The position numbers were made by a program, and so were the translations under genes. Source: Welwitschia mirabilis (lineage: Eukaryota > Gnetophyta > Gnetopsida > Welwitschiales). Taken from it: a stretch of DNA of 64,000 bases. Below are positions 10,391 to 22,253 of this stretch, piece after piece. The first letter of the stretch is position 1. Every line of letters begins with the position of its first letter. The DNA is taken from assembly GCA_051453625.1 (NCBI GenBank), contig JBOZIK010000001.1, positions 76,031,113-76,095,112 of the forward strand, read 5' to 3'. A model generated the notes under the pieces. It searched no databases. It was not told where the DNA came from and saw nothing but the letters and a program-made list of their open reading frames with translations.

Positions 10391-10848
10391 ATTATTAAAG
10401 TTCTTTATACAATTTTGTATGATTTCTAGAAATATTCACACTCCCCCTCCCCTGACCTATTGAGGGCACTATCTAAATCAAATAAATGAGAATACATAAG
10501 AACTTCGTTGAGCTTCTTTACTTTGTGATCGTTTTTACTGCACTCTGTCTAATGAAGATTGAAAGCTACACAACATTGAAGCACATGCATCCATTGATAG
10601 ACACTCTAATTTGCATAGAATACCTTCATGTAATTTTTTCATGTAGGAACGTGAAATAGTAAAAGAATATACCCTTCTACCCTCAAATTCATCATTTGTA
10701 GTATAAAGATCAAATGCAAAAATGTCAGGCTAATCTCTCACTTCAAATGATGAGAAAATTCTAGTTTAGGTGCCTATGATTATGATCCCAAACATGCAAA
10801 ATGAAAGAAATGAATTTTTTATAAAGTAAAAATAAAACTATATAATAT
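10391..10848. other. Host DNA between element 1 and the CACTA end, with an unrecognised minus frame
   Basis: This DNA continues the sequence interrupted by element 1. On the minus strand a 64-codon stretch (10538-10729) is open between a TAG and a TAA, and reads D-I-F-A-F-D-L-Y-T-T-N-D-E-F-E-G-R-R-V-Y, then K-K-L-H-E-G-I-L-C-K-L-E. This looks like real protein rather than random AT-rich codons. I do not recognise it. It could belong to the host-gene debris on the left or to cargo of the CACTA transposon whose end follows. Confidence 0.3.
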
Positions 10849-11075
10849 TTATTAAAATAAATGCCTTAAAAACATGCTTCTTTTAAAGGCATTTATTTTA
10901 ATAAACACCTTAAAAAGAATTTAGAATGATTTTCAATGCATTTGTTTAAACAATAGCCTTAAAAAAGTTTCTACTAGCTCTATTTAAGGAATTTATTAAA
11001 TAAACACCTTAAAAATCTCTATAATTAAGGTATTTATTAAAATAAACACCTTCAAATCCTATATTTCTAGTAGTG
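10849..11075 (+). mobile_element. CACTA (En/Spm) transposon, right terminus with subterminal repeats
   Basis: The terminus TTTCTAGTAGTG at 11064-11075 is the complement of the plant CACTA end CACTACTAGAAA. Just inside lies a dense set of direct and inverted copies of AATAAACACCTTAAAA (about 10900, 10999, 11040; inverted near 10983 and 11027), as expected of CACTA subterminal transposase sites. A perfect 19-bp inverted repeat spans 10849-10867 and 10886-10904 with an 18-base loop. The transposon is inserted in a chromovirus LTR: from 11076 the sequence resumes the LTR at the point equivalent to about 20161 in the 3' LTR. The left terminus and the first 1.1 kb of that LTR are not in the window, so the CACTA element is either very long or truncated. 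Confidence 0.75.
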
Positions 11076-13907
11076 TATTCATCATTTTGCTGATTTAAAT
11101 TATTGCATAATTACTTGTTGAACCTTTACTATATTTTTTCTAGTGAAAGTTAAATATAAGCATAGGATAAAAATATCATATCTTATTAATTATTAGGTAT
11201 AAATTAGTGAAACGATTTTTATAATTATATGATTGTGTTATGAATGTGAAAACATAAAAATGATAATTTTTGTATTATGTAAATATTTTTAAAAAATTTA
11301 TTTATTAAAGTATGTTAGAAAATGAATGTAGAAAATAGTAAGTAATTAATCTACATTTTTGTAACTATATCTTAAGATATCTGCAAACTTAAACATCCTA
11401 AGTTATAAGAAATTAAATAAAATTTCTAAAACATATTGAATCATTTAAAAAATCAAATAATTTTAAAAGTTATGATCATTTTAGTGTCATCCGGTAGGAC
11501 TGTAATGACCTTAAAATTACTATTTTTAGAATTCCAAGATAGTTTACATTATATTCTAAGGATCCTATTATGTGTCTGGTTTTTGAAAAACTAATACAAT
11601 TTATTTTTTGTTTCAAGATTAATTCATTATTAATATTTGATTATGATGTGTTATTAAAGCTGAAAAATGTTATAATTAACATTTTACATTATAAAAAATT
11701 ATTAAATAAACTTTCATAGGGAATTTTAGTATATAAGATATGTTTATGTAAGTATCTTTAAGTTAAATTACCAAGAAATATAATTTTATTTGTAAAAATA
11801 CATTTTTTACCTTTTTTCTTTTATCTTACTTTAAATGTGTAGCTTGTAAGTGTTTTTCCATTAGTAGTTTAAATAACATAAATAGGCTTTCACTTATCAC
11901 TTATTTTATTAACTAACAATATAATCATATGAATCTTGAATAAAGATTTATATCTTAATAAATTATGCTCGATCTATACTTTCTTTTATTTACCTTCATT
12001 ACACTAGCCCATGGAGATTGTCATATAAGTATGGAAAACTGTTTCTAGAATTGACATAGCTCTAAGTATGGTTAGTTTCTTTAAGTATATTATAAAGATG
12101 TGATTTAATACATTTTCAATGTTTTTATTATTGTTGAAGGAAAAAAATAAAAAAATATTTCCTTTATTTAGATAGAAAAAATAGTATTTCCTTTTTTTAG
12201 ATTTTCATTATTGTAATCTTAAATATAGAGATGTTCTAGTACACTTATTTTCTCTTTTATGATTGTTTTTATAAAATAAACCTAATGATGATTTGAATTA
12301 TTATAACTAAGTAAATAATTCATTAAATATCCATATAAGTTAGAATTATATGCATGCATTTTTGTGGTGTATTTATCGAACATGCCTAAATCAAGACAAT
12401 CCTAATAATGTTTATCCTCATACTTGGACTTCATTACTAAGGTGAGTTGCATTGCATTTTTTTTTATAATACACTTATAGAAGTGGATTTGATCACTATT
12501 CTCCCATCCTACCCGATGAACTTACTTTAACTTAATATCTCGAGCCCTTGGCATCAAAGAATCATGTTGCACCATCTGGAGATGTTTCGAGGAAGTGAAG
12601 GCTATTTGTAACCATGCATCCATATCACGTACTATCTATTACCTGTATTGGGGGTATATCGGAATGAAGTGTACGCCTATGAAGTTAAGATTAGCCATGA
12701 TTATATAGTTTAAAACCTGAAGTGAAATCAACTCATGTCTAGAGGATGGCCAGATATCAAGTTGAAATGCCATTGATAAGAGTTGCAGTCTCCTATTAAA
12801 TTGGTTAGGTATTATCTNNNNNNNNNNNNNNNNNNNNNNNNNNNNNNNNNNNNNNNNNNNNNNNNNNNNNNNNNNNNNNNNNNNNNNNNNNNNNNNNNNN
12901 NNNNNNNNNNNNNNNNNTATTGTTGAAGGAAAAAAATAAAAGAATATTTCCTTTATTTTGATAGAAAAAATAGTATTTCCTTTATTTAGATTTTCATTAT
13001 TGTAATCTTAAATATAGAGATGTTCTAATACACTTATTTTCTCTTTTTTTAATGATTTTTTCTATAAAATAAAATTAATGATTATTATAATTATTATAAC
13101 TAGGTAAATAATCCATTAAATGTCCACATTAGTTAGAATCATATGTATGCATTTGTGTGGTGTATTCATCAAGCAGCACTAAATTAAGATAATTCCAATA
13201 ATGATCATCCCGCCACTTTGATTTCATCACCAAAATAGATTACATTGTATTTTTTTTTTAATTCTCTTATGGAAGTGAATTTGGTCATCACTCTCCTACC
13301 ATCCCTATGTATGGACTTACTCCAACTTAATATCTTAAGTTCTTGATATCGATGGATCATGTTTCATCCTCTAGCAATATTTCAAAGAAGTGGGGGTTAT
13401 TTATAAGCATGCATCCACCTCATGTACTACCTATCACCTGTGTTTAGGTATATCGAGATGAAGTGTAAGCTTATGGATTGGATCCTAGCAATGTTTATAT
13501 AGTTTAAAACATGAAGTAAAATCAACTCATGTCTAAAAGATGGCCAGATATTGAGTTGTAATATCATTAACAAGAGTTGTAACCTCCTATTATATTAGCT
13601 AGATATTATCTCTAAACTTGTATATGTATGTTTTATGTGATGAAAATTAGAAAGCAAAGAAGGACATAAACTTATGACATTGCTATTGTTTATAAACTAA
13701 AATAATCTAGAAATTAATTTTATAGAAATATATAATATTAATATGATTTTTTTTCCTTAGAATATAGAAATCCTACCAAAGGAATACATAAAATTTGATC
13801 CTAGGTTTCATTGTGTCTATTAGGCAATAATATGAAAGAAGAATATAAGAAAAAAAAGAGAAGAAAAAATTACTTAATTAGAGTAAGAAAATAGAGGGTA
13901 TCACAAA
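11076..13907 (+). repeat. 5' LTR of chromovirus A (partial, duplicated around a gap)
   Basis: The sequence matches about 20161-22253 of the 3' LTR. It ends TATCACA at 13907, just before the primer site. A 100-N gap at 12818-12917 separates two copies of the same roughly 690-bp stretch (12126-12817 and 12918-13610). They differ at more than one base in ten by eye, so they are two LTR copies rather than an assembly overlap of one. Confidence 0.75.
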
Positions 13908-13910
13908 TTG

Positions 13911-13922
13911 ATATTAGAGCTT
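13911..13922 (+). other. Primer-binding site, initiator Met-tRNA type, decayed
   Basis: TGATATTAGAGC follows the LTR end after three bases. The usual site is TGGTATCAGAGC. The two differences are G-to-A and C-to-T. Confidence 0.75.
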
Positions 13923-14884
13923 TAGTTAACTTAGATAATACTTATGTTAATTACATATAAATTTATAAGAATATAAATTAAATTACATTATTAATAATCT
14001 TTCTTCTTAATAACCATAAAGTTAGTTGTACCTATAATAACCTTTATTCCTAGCAATACTAAATTCCAAGATAAATATAACTTCTAGATAAGTATGAATT
14101 TAGTCATATCTCCCAATAGTCATGAATTTCATTATACTTATAATTTCCACACTCTCTAAATAGGTACCAAATTATATTCATGTTAATAACAATAATTATA
14201 AAGATTAAACTAATAATAATCTTAGAACCTTAATATTCCTAAAAGTTGATTATATTTGGCATAATTCTAAAGTGTTCATAAGGTTAACTACAACCCCAAC
14301 ACCTAAATGATCGTTATGCTAATCATATTTATGATAATTCTAAATTCATAGACAAACTAAGTAGGATGATGAATTTAATTTATTAAAAACTTTGTTACCT
14401 TATAGCTATAGATAATAATCACTTAGAAGAATTATAATTATCTTAAGAATTTAAGTTAATGACCTTATATGATTCCTTAAAGATCTTAACTTTTTGTAAA
14501 AAATATAAGTACATAGATAATACCTTATAATTAGATACCCTTGAAAATAATCAAATCTCTAACTAAGTTATTCATCTGGAATTATGTGATCACATAACTT
14601 TAATGTAAAAACCCATATTCATAAGTTATAAATCTTATCTATTAACAATAAAGAAAGAAGATAAACTTTATTGTTCACTTTAAGAGATAAATAAGAACCA
14701 ATCACCTCATAATGATAATCATGTTCTTTCTAAGATCATAAAATACGTCTATATTTAAACATTTCTAATAACTATCATATTTTTAGATGCAATCTTATAA
14801 AAATTTAGATGTTTCATTGGTTTGAGTTAAACCTTAAGACTACACCAGCCAAGTAATCAACATTGAGAGAATTTACAAGAGATT

Positions 14885-15560
14885 CAGCAATTCAATGATA
14901 AAAATCAACCCTGATTCAACTCAATCTAGAAGCATTAATGAATAACTTCATGCAAGTCCTATTACAAATAGTACATTAAGGTCAAAATGCATAAGTAAAT
15001 AATGGCACCAGTCAACCTAAGAAAGTGGGTGTTAGGAAATTAATTGAAATGTCTATTAAGATAAATCCACCAAAGGTTGTAGACGTTTAAATCCTTGTAA
15101 AGTAAAAGCATAACTGAGTAATGTTGAAAAGGTTATAGGTACCTTAGAATGTGATGAATATGAAAAGGCTTCTTTAGCTATTTATATGTTATAAAGAGAA
15201 GCTAATCTATGGTAGAAAATGAAAATGATAAAGTTAAAATATCTAGAACTTCTATGGAGGGAATTTGAACACATCTTTAAGAAGAGGCACATAATCAAGT
15301 CTATATTTTCAAGAAGTTTATAGAATTATACAATCTAAGATAAGCCCATAATGTAATCATAGCATCTCATGAGTGTAATTTTTTAGATTATTAAGATATG
15401 TATTACATATGCATCTAGATAAATATGCTAAAGCAAATTTATTTATTAATAGTCTTCTTCCTTCTTTTGCTATTAAAGTATCCATGTTTCAACTTAAGAG
15501 TCTAACAGAGGCTATAGAAAAGAAAGTATAGCAAAATAAAACTAGTAGATTTAATAAACA
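14885..15560 (+). pseudogene. Chromovirus A gag remnant
   Basis: Recognisable parts are I-N-P-P-K-V-V-D-V near 15060 (the N-P-P-x-F-D-G start of chromovirus gag) and K-A-N-L-F-I-N-S-L-L-P-S-F-A-I-K-V near 15430-15480, with S-L-T-E-A-I-E-K-K after it. The minus-strand relative at 51970-52735 reads almost the same. Stops are frequent (TAA for CAA or GAA, TAG for TGG). The zinc knuckle and the protease, expected at 15800-16150, are too decayed for me to point to. Confidence 0.7.
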
Positions 15561-16189
15561 ATTAAGAAAAGAATTTCTCTAGGGGAGCATATCCTTAAGG
15601 AAAATTGATCATAAATAATCTTATTAAAATAAGAATTGATACTTCAGTAAGACTAATGTTAGTAGTAGTAATAGCAGAAATAAGAATTTTAAACAATTGA
15701 AAAATACTCTATTCAAAAGAAACTAAAATGTTTCTAGTCAAAGCTATGTAAGTAATCAATCTAAAAGATCCAATCTTTAGCAAAATTCTAATTAGTATTA
15801 GTACTAGAACTAGTATAATGAATATTAATGATAACATTGTAAATGAAATCATAATGTAAATAAATGTTCATTACATAATACATACCTTTCAAGCAACAAC
15901 CAAAAATTTCTTAAGAATCAAAAAGTGTTTCTCAATCAAGAGGATATTGTTTTGGGGATGAATAAGTTAATAGAACATATAGTAGTTATAAACAATGAAA
16001 AGCATCAAGTATAAATGAATCATGATCAAAGACCAATCTTTCAAGGTCATTACAAATTAATAGTGAAGAATTTAATTAATGTAAAGTATATAAAAAGAGA
16101 AATTAAAAGGGGATAACTAAACTTAAAATCAAGTAGCTTGAAGAAAGGAGAAACTTTAGTAAATAATATATTAATAGTCCAAGAATATC

Positions 16190-17520
16190 TTGATGTATTT
16201 ATAATAGAAATACTAGGAATGCCACCAATTTAAGAAGTTAAGTTTTCTATTGAATGATTCTTATGAACCCAACTAATTTCTAAGGCATCATATAGATATC
16301 TCCTACAAAATTGAAAGAATTAAAAATTTAGCTTTAAAAACTCTTATAAAAGGGATTTATTCATCCTAGTATATCCCTAAAATGGGGAGTTGTATTATTT
16401 GTAAAGAAGAAAGATGGAATAATAAGATTATGCATTGACTATAAATAGCTAAATTAGGTTACCTTTAAGAATAAGTGGCTACTATTAAGAAGAGATGATA
16501 TTTTTATTCAGTTCAAGGAAGCTAAGCTATTCCTAAAAGTTGATCTAAAATTTGGATATCATCAAGTTTGAATTAAGGAAAAATGTATTCACTAAACAAC
16601 ATTTAAAATCTTTTATAGGCATTATGAGTTCACTGTTATGTATTTTAGTTTAACTAATGATCCTATAGTATTTATAAGTCTTATGAATTATATATCTCAA
16701 TTACATCTTAATGTGTTTGTAATAGAATTTATTGATTATATTCTCATTTATTCCAAGACTTATGAAGAGAATGAGAAACACTTTAGAATAGTATTAAAAA
16801 CTTGATAGGATCACCGGTTATATGCTAATATAGAAAAATGCTCTTTTTAAAAAGAATCCATTCAATTTCTAGATCATGTAATATTCAAGGCATGTATATC
16901 AGTAGATCAAAATAAAGTTATGGTAATAATGAAATGACTAATACCTACAAATATTACTATGGTTAGAAGCTTTCTTAATCTTATGAATACTATCATCAAT
17001 TCATCTTTAAATTCTTTAAGATAGCTTCTTCATTAACAAGCATTTTAAAGAAAAATAAAGACTTTTAATGAATAGAAAAATCTCAACAGTCATTTCATCA
17101 TCTTAAAGAATGCTTAATTGTGCTTTAGTCTTACTAATATGAGATGATTCAAAGATTTTTTTCCTAGTTTATAATAATGCATCTAGAGAAGGTATAGAAG
17201 CAATGCTTGAACAAGATAAAAGAGTAATAGCCTATGGATCAAAACAACTTAAAAATCCTAAGAGAAATTATCTTATTTATGATATTAAATTACCTATAGC
17301 AATTTTTCCTTTAAAACTACATATGCATTATCTATATGGTGTAGAATTTCAAGTTTGAATAAATCATAAAATTTTAAAATACCTTTTTACTTAACTAAAA
17401 TTAAAACTTAGGTAAAGAAAATAAATGAAATTTCTATGTGATTTTGATCTATAAATTTTATACCACAAAGATAAGATAAATAAGGTTGTAGATGATCTTA
17501 GTAGAAAAGGTTATATTAAA
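16190..17520 (+). pseudogene. Chromovirus A reverse transcriptase and RNase H remnant
   Basis: The RT copies element RNA into DNA. Visible landmarks are [15 protein letters not shown] at about 16399-16443, L-K-V-D-L-K-F-G-Y-H-Q-V near 16536-16570, and the catalytic box at 16738-16749, which reads F-I-D-Y rather than F-I-D-D (GAT to TAT). RNase H follows with Y-N-N-A-S-R-E-G-I-E-A near 17170-17205 (usual Y-x-D-A-S, so a catalytic Asp is lost) and then I-A-Y-G-S-K-Q-L and R-N-Y-L-I-Y-D. Several stops lie between them. The protein cannot be active. Confidence 0.82.
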
Positions 17521-17679
17521 GTAATCATAAAATTTCAAAACCAAATTTCTACCATTATGTTAAAAGGACAAAAGGGGAATGGGAATTATTAAAAATTTAA
17601 AAATTAGTTAGAAAAATCAAAAGATTCAGAGCATTTTAGTACTAATTTAGATAGTATTATCAAATTCAAAAAAATATTT

Positions 17680-18560
17680 TTAGTGCCAAATGTAGATGAA
17701 ATTAGACATAAGCTAATGTTTAAATTTTGTAATCCACCTATAGTAGGTCATCCTAGAGAAACCAAAATGTATCAAAATATGAAACAAAAATTTTGGTATC
17801 TAAGGATGAAAAAGGATATAGAAGAATTTATGTCAAGGGGTCTCAATTATTAATAACTTAAAGGGAACATAGAAATCTAATAGGATTACTTTATCTTGAT
17901 GATATTTTAAAGTACAAATGGAATGTGATTTACATGGACTTTATTATAGGACTTCAAAAAAATCAAAGAAGTAGTAACTCTATTATGGTAATATTTAATA
18001 GAATAACTAAGTTAGCACATTCATTTTAGTAAAATATAGTTATGATATTAAGTATATCGTTAAATAATATATTCAAAATATTACTCAGTTGCATGATGTA
18101 CCTTTAGTAATTATCTCTGATAAAGAATCAAAATTTACTTCTAATTTTTTAATTAAGAATTACAAATGGGTTTAGAAACTAAGTTAAGTATAACACTGCA
18201 TTTCATCCTTAAACATATAGTTAGGTAGAAAGAGTTAATCAAATTTTAGAATATCTTCGTAGAGCATGTATTATAAATAATCCCAAGATTTGTGAAGATT
18301 ACCTATTATTGGTAGAATTTGCATTGAATAACAATTATTAGAGTTTAAACTCAATTTAAAGTCCTATATGGTAGAGAATTTAAAGCACCCACTTTATAAA
18401 AAGAATCTAAAGAAAGATTGATGATAGGAATAAAAATGTTATAACAAATGAAAAGTCAAATAAGGATCATTAAGGATATAGTTAAAGGACCAACAGATAG
18501 GCAAAAGTTATTTGTAAACCATTGAAGAAAAATTTTGAGTTCAAAATATGTAATAATGCA
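17680..18560 (+). pseudogene. Chromovirus A integrase remnant
   Basis: Integrase inserts the DNA copy. The zinc-binding start is visible as G-H-P-R-E-T-K-M-Y-Q-N-M-K-Q-K-F-W near 17745-17800 (usual H-P-G-x-T-K-M-Y-x-D-L), then M-K-K-D-I-E-E-F. The second cysteine pair is lost. The catalytic part is fragmentary, with A-F-H-P-x-T-Y-S-x-V-E-R-V-N-Q-I-L-E near 18200-18250, the usual F-H-P-Q-T-D-G-Q-S-E-R. L-L-V-E-F-A-L-N-N-N-Y follows near 18306-18340. Stops and shifts throughout. Confidence 0.8.
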
Positions 18561-18861
18561 TTTCCTATAATGTCACTAATGAAATCAATGATGAAAGAAG
18601 TTAAAAGATCAAAATTATCTCCTTAATTCATTAAACCATTTGAAATACTAGAAAGAGTTAGACCTGTTTTATGCAAACTTACTCTATCTCCTTGATTATT
18701 ACACATATATGATGTTTTCCTTGTAAGTATGCTGAAAAAGTATATTATAAATCCTTTTATATGTTACATTGGTCTCAAATTTAGATGGAACTATATTGTT
18801 CAACTATATAAAAGTTAGAAGAAGTGTTGAGTAATGAACTCTCAATTTATGAATCAGGGAG

Positions 18862-18960
18862 GTTTATCAAGTGAAGATAAAGTGGAGTAATCAGAGTCTT
18901 GATGAAGCTACTTGGAAGCTAGAGGAAATAATAAAAAATCAATATCCAAATATTTTTTAC
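18862..18960 (+). pseudogene. Chromovirus A chromodomain, frame still open
   Basis: Thirty-three codons read without a stop: V-Y-Q-V-K-I-K-W-S-N-Q-S-L-D-E-A-T-W-K-L then E-E-I-I-K-N-Q-Y-P-N-I-F. This is the chromodomain tail of Tekay-type integrases, thought to steer integration to methylated histone H3 in heterochromatin. The aromatic positions (Y, W, W) are kept. It ends about 35 bases before the polypurine tract, as usual. Confidence 0.82.
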
Positions 18961-18997
18961 TCTTTATGTATTTTAATTTCCATGAGGGAATTATTCT

Positions 18998-19011
18998 AAG
19001 TGGGGGAAGGA
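18998..19011 (+). other. Polypurine tract of chromovirus A
   Basis: AAGTGGGGGAAGGA lies immediately before the 3' LTR start TGTTATATCCC. It would prime plus-strand DNA synthesis. Confidence 0.8.
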
Positions 19012-22000
19012 TGTTATATCCCATATTTCATAAAACTTCTTTATGTGGATATTAACTATATTAAGCTTTTAATGAAATGGTTAATTATCCTTATTTAAAG
19101 GCCTTGTCAAAATAATATGACATTTTAAATTAACCTTAGTTTGTAATTTTCATAAATTTACCATAAGAATGATAAAAATTATTAGAAGTTTTTTATGAGA
19201 AAAGATATTTAAACATTTAAAATTGAATAATCAAATTATACAAGGAATTAAAATCACATGATAAAACTAATGAATTGAAAATTTCAAGAGAATGTAATAA
19301 TATATTTTGCATCTTATTTACTCATTTAAATTATTGGTAAATGTGATAAGTGTACTATATTATGAATAGATATTTTCTTCCTTATGTCATATGATTGATA
19401 AATTTTATGCATTATAAAATAAATGAGCATGCTAAGAAGTATATGCACTATTAACTAGAATTAAGAATAATAAATGAGTAGTTTTACTCTACCATGACTT
19501 TATCTTCTTGAGATTTGTAAGGGCAGTTAGTCTAATTTATTATTTTGTTCATTAGAATTAAAGAGTTTATCTCATTATGTAATTTTAATTTTTTAAGATT
19601 TATGCATTTATTCTTTTAATATATGTCTTGGATGAATTAAACTTACTTATGAGCTTATGAACAGTTAAGAAGGAGCTAGCATAAAGAAATTATATATGTA
19701 ATTAACCTTACTAATTAAAGCAAGATGATTACTTACCCTAGTTAGGTGCATGAGTTATAAATATGATCTCTTTTTTATTCTTATTTCACTTATTATGCAT
19801 CCCACTTATCAATGCTAAATTATATAGTTTTGTGATCTTGAGCTATGTAACTTTGTTTATCTATACATAGAGATCCTTTCCTCTCTTACAAAAAGGATAT
19901 ACTTTCCATTTTTTCATATAACTGCATTTCCTTATTTCCTATCTCTTTATTTCATTCTCTTGTTTGTGGAGTTTGGAGCTAAGGAAATATTGAGCTTGGA
20001 CCTTCATCAATCTTTAATTATTAAAAACTTACTAATCTTCCTAGGTAAGCTTTTTAGTTTTATTGTTCATATGATCTATTTGTAAGATCTTGGTGGAAGG
20101 ATGTGATATTGCATTAGTAAAATTTAGTAAATTCATAATGTAAATAATGATTTTATTTAGAGTACCCATCATTTTACTAATTCAAATTTTTGTATACTTA
20201 ATAGTTAAAATTATATTATATTTTTTCTTTTTTAGTGAAAGTTAAATTTCTAGAATAGAAGCATAAAATAAAAATAACATAGCTTATCAATTTAGTAAAA
20301 AAATATTTATAAGTATAAGATTCTTTTATGAGTGTAAGAATGTAAAAACAATAATTTTTCTATGGTGTAATTATTTTTAAAAAATTTATTTATTAAAATA
20401 TGTTAGAAAATAAATACAAGAAAAAGTAAGTAATTAATTTATGTTTTTGTAGCTATTTATTAAGATATATACAAGATTGAGAATCCTAAGGTATAGAATA
20501 TTAAATAAGATTTCTAAAACATCTTGAACTATTTAAATCTCAAAGTACTTTAAAAGTTATGGTCATTTTAGTGTAATGCAGTAGAGTATAATTTTAAAAA
20601 CTTTGAAGTTTTTAACCTTAAAAGATGATCTTATAAATAAATTTTTAGAATTCCAAGATATTTTAAGTTAGATTTTGATGATCCTATTATGTATATTATT
20701 TCTAACAAACTAATTTATTTTTTCTTGATGATTAATTAATTATTAATTTTTTACTATAATGTCTTCTTAGAGTTCATAAATATTATAATGTTTTAAGTTA
20801 TAAAAAATTTACTACATAAAATTTCATAGGGAATTTAAGTATATAAGATATGTTTATATTAGTATATTTAAGTTAAATTACCTAGAAATCAAATTTTATT
20901 TGTAGAAATTCCTCTTATATCTTTTTTTTTAATCTAAATTTGAATGTGTAAGCTTGTAAGAGTTTTACCATAGTAGTTTAAGTAACATATATTTGACTTA
21001 TTTTATTAGCTTAAAATATAGCCATATGAATATTAGATAAATAATTATATCTTAATAATTATTCTTAAGATATATTTTTTTAAATTTACCTTTATTGCAC
21101 TAACCCATGGAGATTGTCATATGAGCATGAAAAAATGTTTCTAGGATTAGCATAGCTCAAGGTATGGTTAGTTTCTTTAATTATATTATTAGGATGTGAT
21201 TTGACACATTTTGAATATTCTTATTATTGTTAAAAAAGAAAAAAATATTTCTTTTATTAGATAGAATTTGTTTTCTTTATTTAGATTTTCATTATTGTAA
21301 TCTTAAATATAAAGATGTTCTAGTTTGTTTATTTTCTTTTTTCTTTATAATTGTTTCTATAAAATAGATTTAATAATAATAAAATTATTATAACTAGCTA
21401 AATAATTCATTAAATATCCAATTATTTAGAATTGTATGCATGCATTTGTATAGTATATTCATCGAACATGACTAATTTAGGATAACTCTCATAATGATCA
21501 TCTTCATGCTTGGATTTCATTACCAAGGTGAGTTTCATTGTATTATTATTTTTTCTTTTTTTAAATAAGACTCTTCTAGAAGTGGATTTGATCATCACTC
21601 TCCTATCCTTCCCATGTATGAACTTATTCTAACTTAATATCTCTAGATCTTGACATCAGTGGATCATATTGTATCATCCAGAGATGTTTCAAGGAAATGA
21701 GAGCCATTTGTAAGAATGCATCCATCTTATTTACTATTTATCACTTATGTTGGGGGTATATTGAGGTGGAGTGTAAGCCAATGAAGTTGAGCCCAACCAT
21801 GTTTTTGTAGTTTAGAACTGAAGTAGAACCAACTCACATATAGAGGGTGGCCGAATGTCAAGTTAGAATGCTATAAATGGGAGTTTCAAACTCCTATTAT
21901 ATTAGTTATGTATTATTTTTAAACTTATCCATGTGTGTTTATAAAAAGTTTACATCTCCTCAACTATTTACAAGATATCTTATTGTGTGAGAAAATCAAG

Positions 22001-22253
22001 AAAAAATGAAGGACTCAAACTTATGACATCACAATTATTTGTAAATCAAAATAATCTAGAAATTAATTATAGGTAAATATATAATATTCATATGATTTTT
22101 TTCTTAGAATATAAAAATTCTAATAAAGGAATAAGTAAAATTTAATCCTAGGTTTCACTTTGTCTATGAAGTAATAATATTAAAGAAGAAAATAAGAGGG
22201 AAAAAAGGGGAAAAAATGTTCTTAATTAGGATGAGATAAAAGAGGATTCCACA
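19012..22253 (+). repeat. 3' LTR of chromovirus A
   Basis: The LTR starts TGTTATATCCCATATTT and ends GATTCCACA. The second two thirds align with the partial 5' LTR. A related LTR on the minus strand fills 46073-51259, and its terminal pieces flank the insertion at 30544-31445. Total length 3242 bp. The uninterrupted copy shows the empty CACTA insertion site near 20160. Confidence 0.82.

Larger units (their letters stand above)
11076..22253 (+). mobile_element. Chromovirus A: chromodomain Ty3/gypsy element (Tekay/Del-like)
   Basis: Order on the plus strand: 5' LTR (left part missing, beyond the CACTA end), Met-tRNA primer site, gag, RT/RNase H, integrase, chromodomain, polypurine tract and a 3242-bp 3' LTR. 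Very long LTRs and a C-terminal chromodomain ending in E-A-T-W-K-L-E-E fit the Tekay/Del lineage. The right edge (…TTCCACA) abuts a minus-strand copia pol, so the element jumped into that older copia. The bases after it, TTTCA, would be the target duplication; its partner is not visible. All catalytic frames are broken. Confidence 0.85.
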
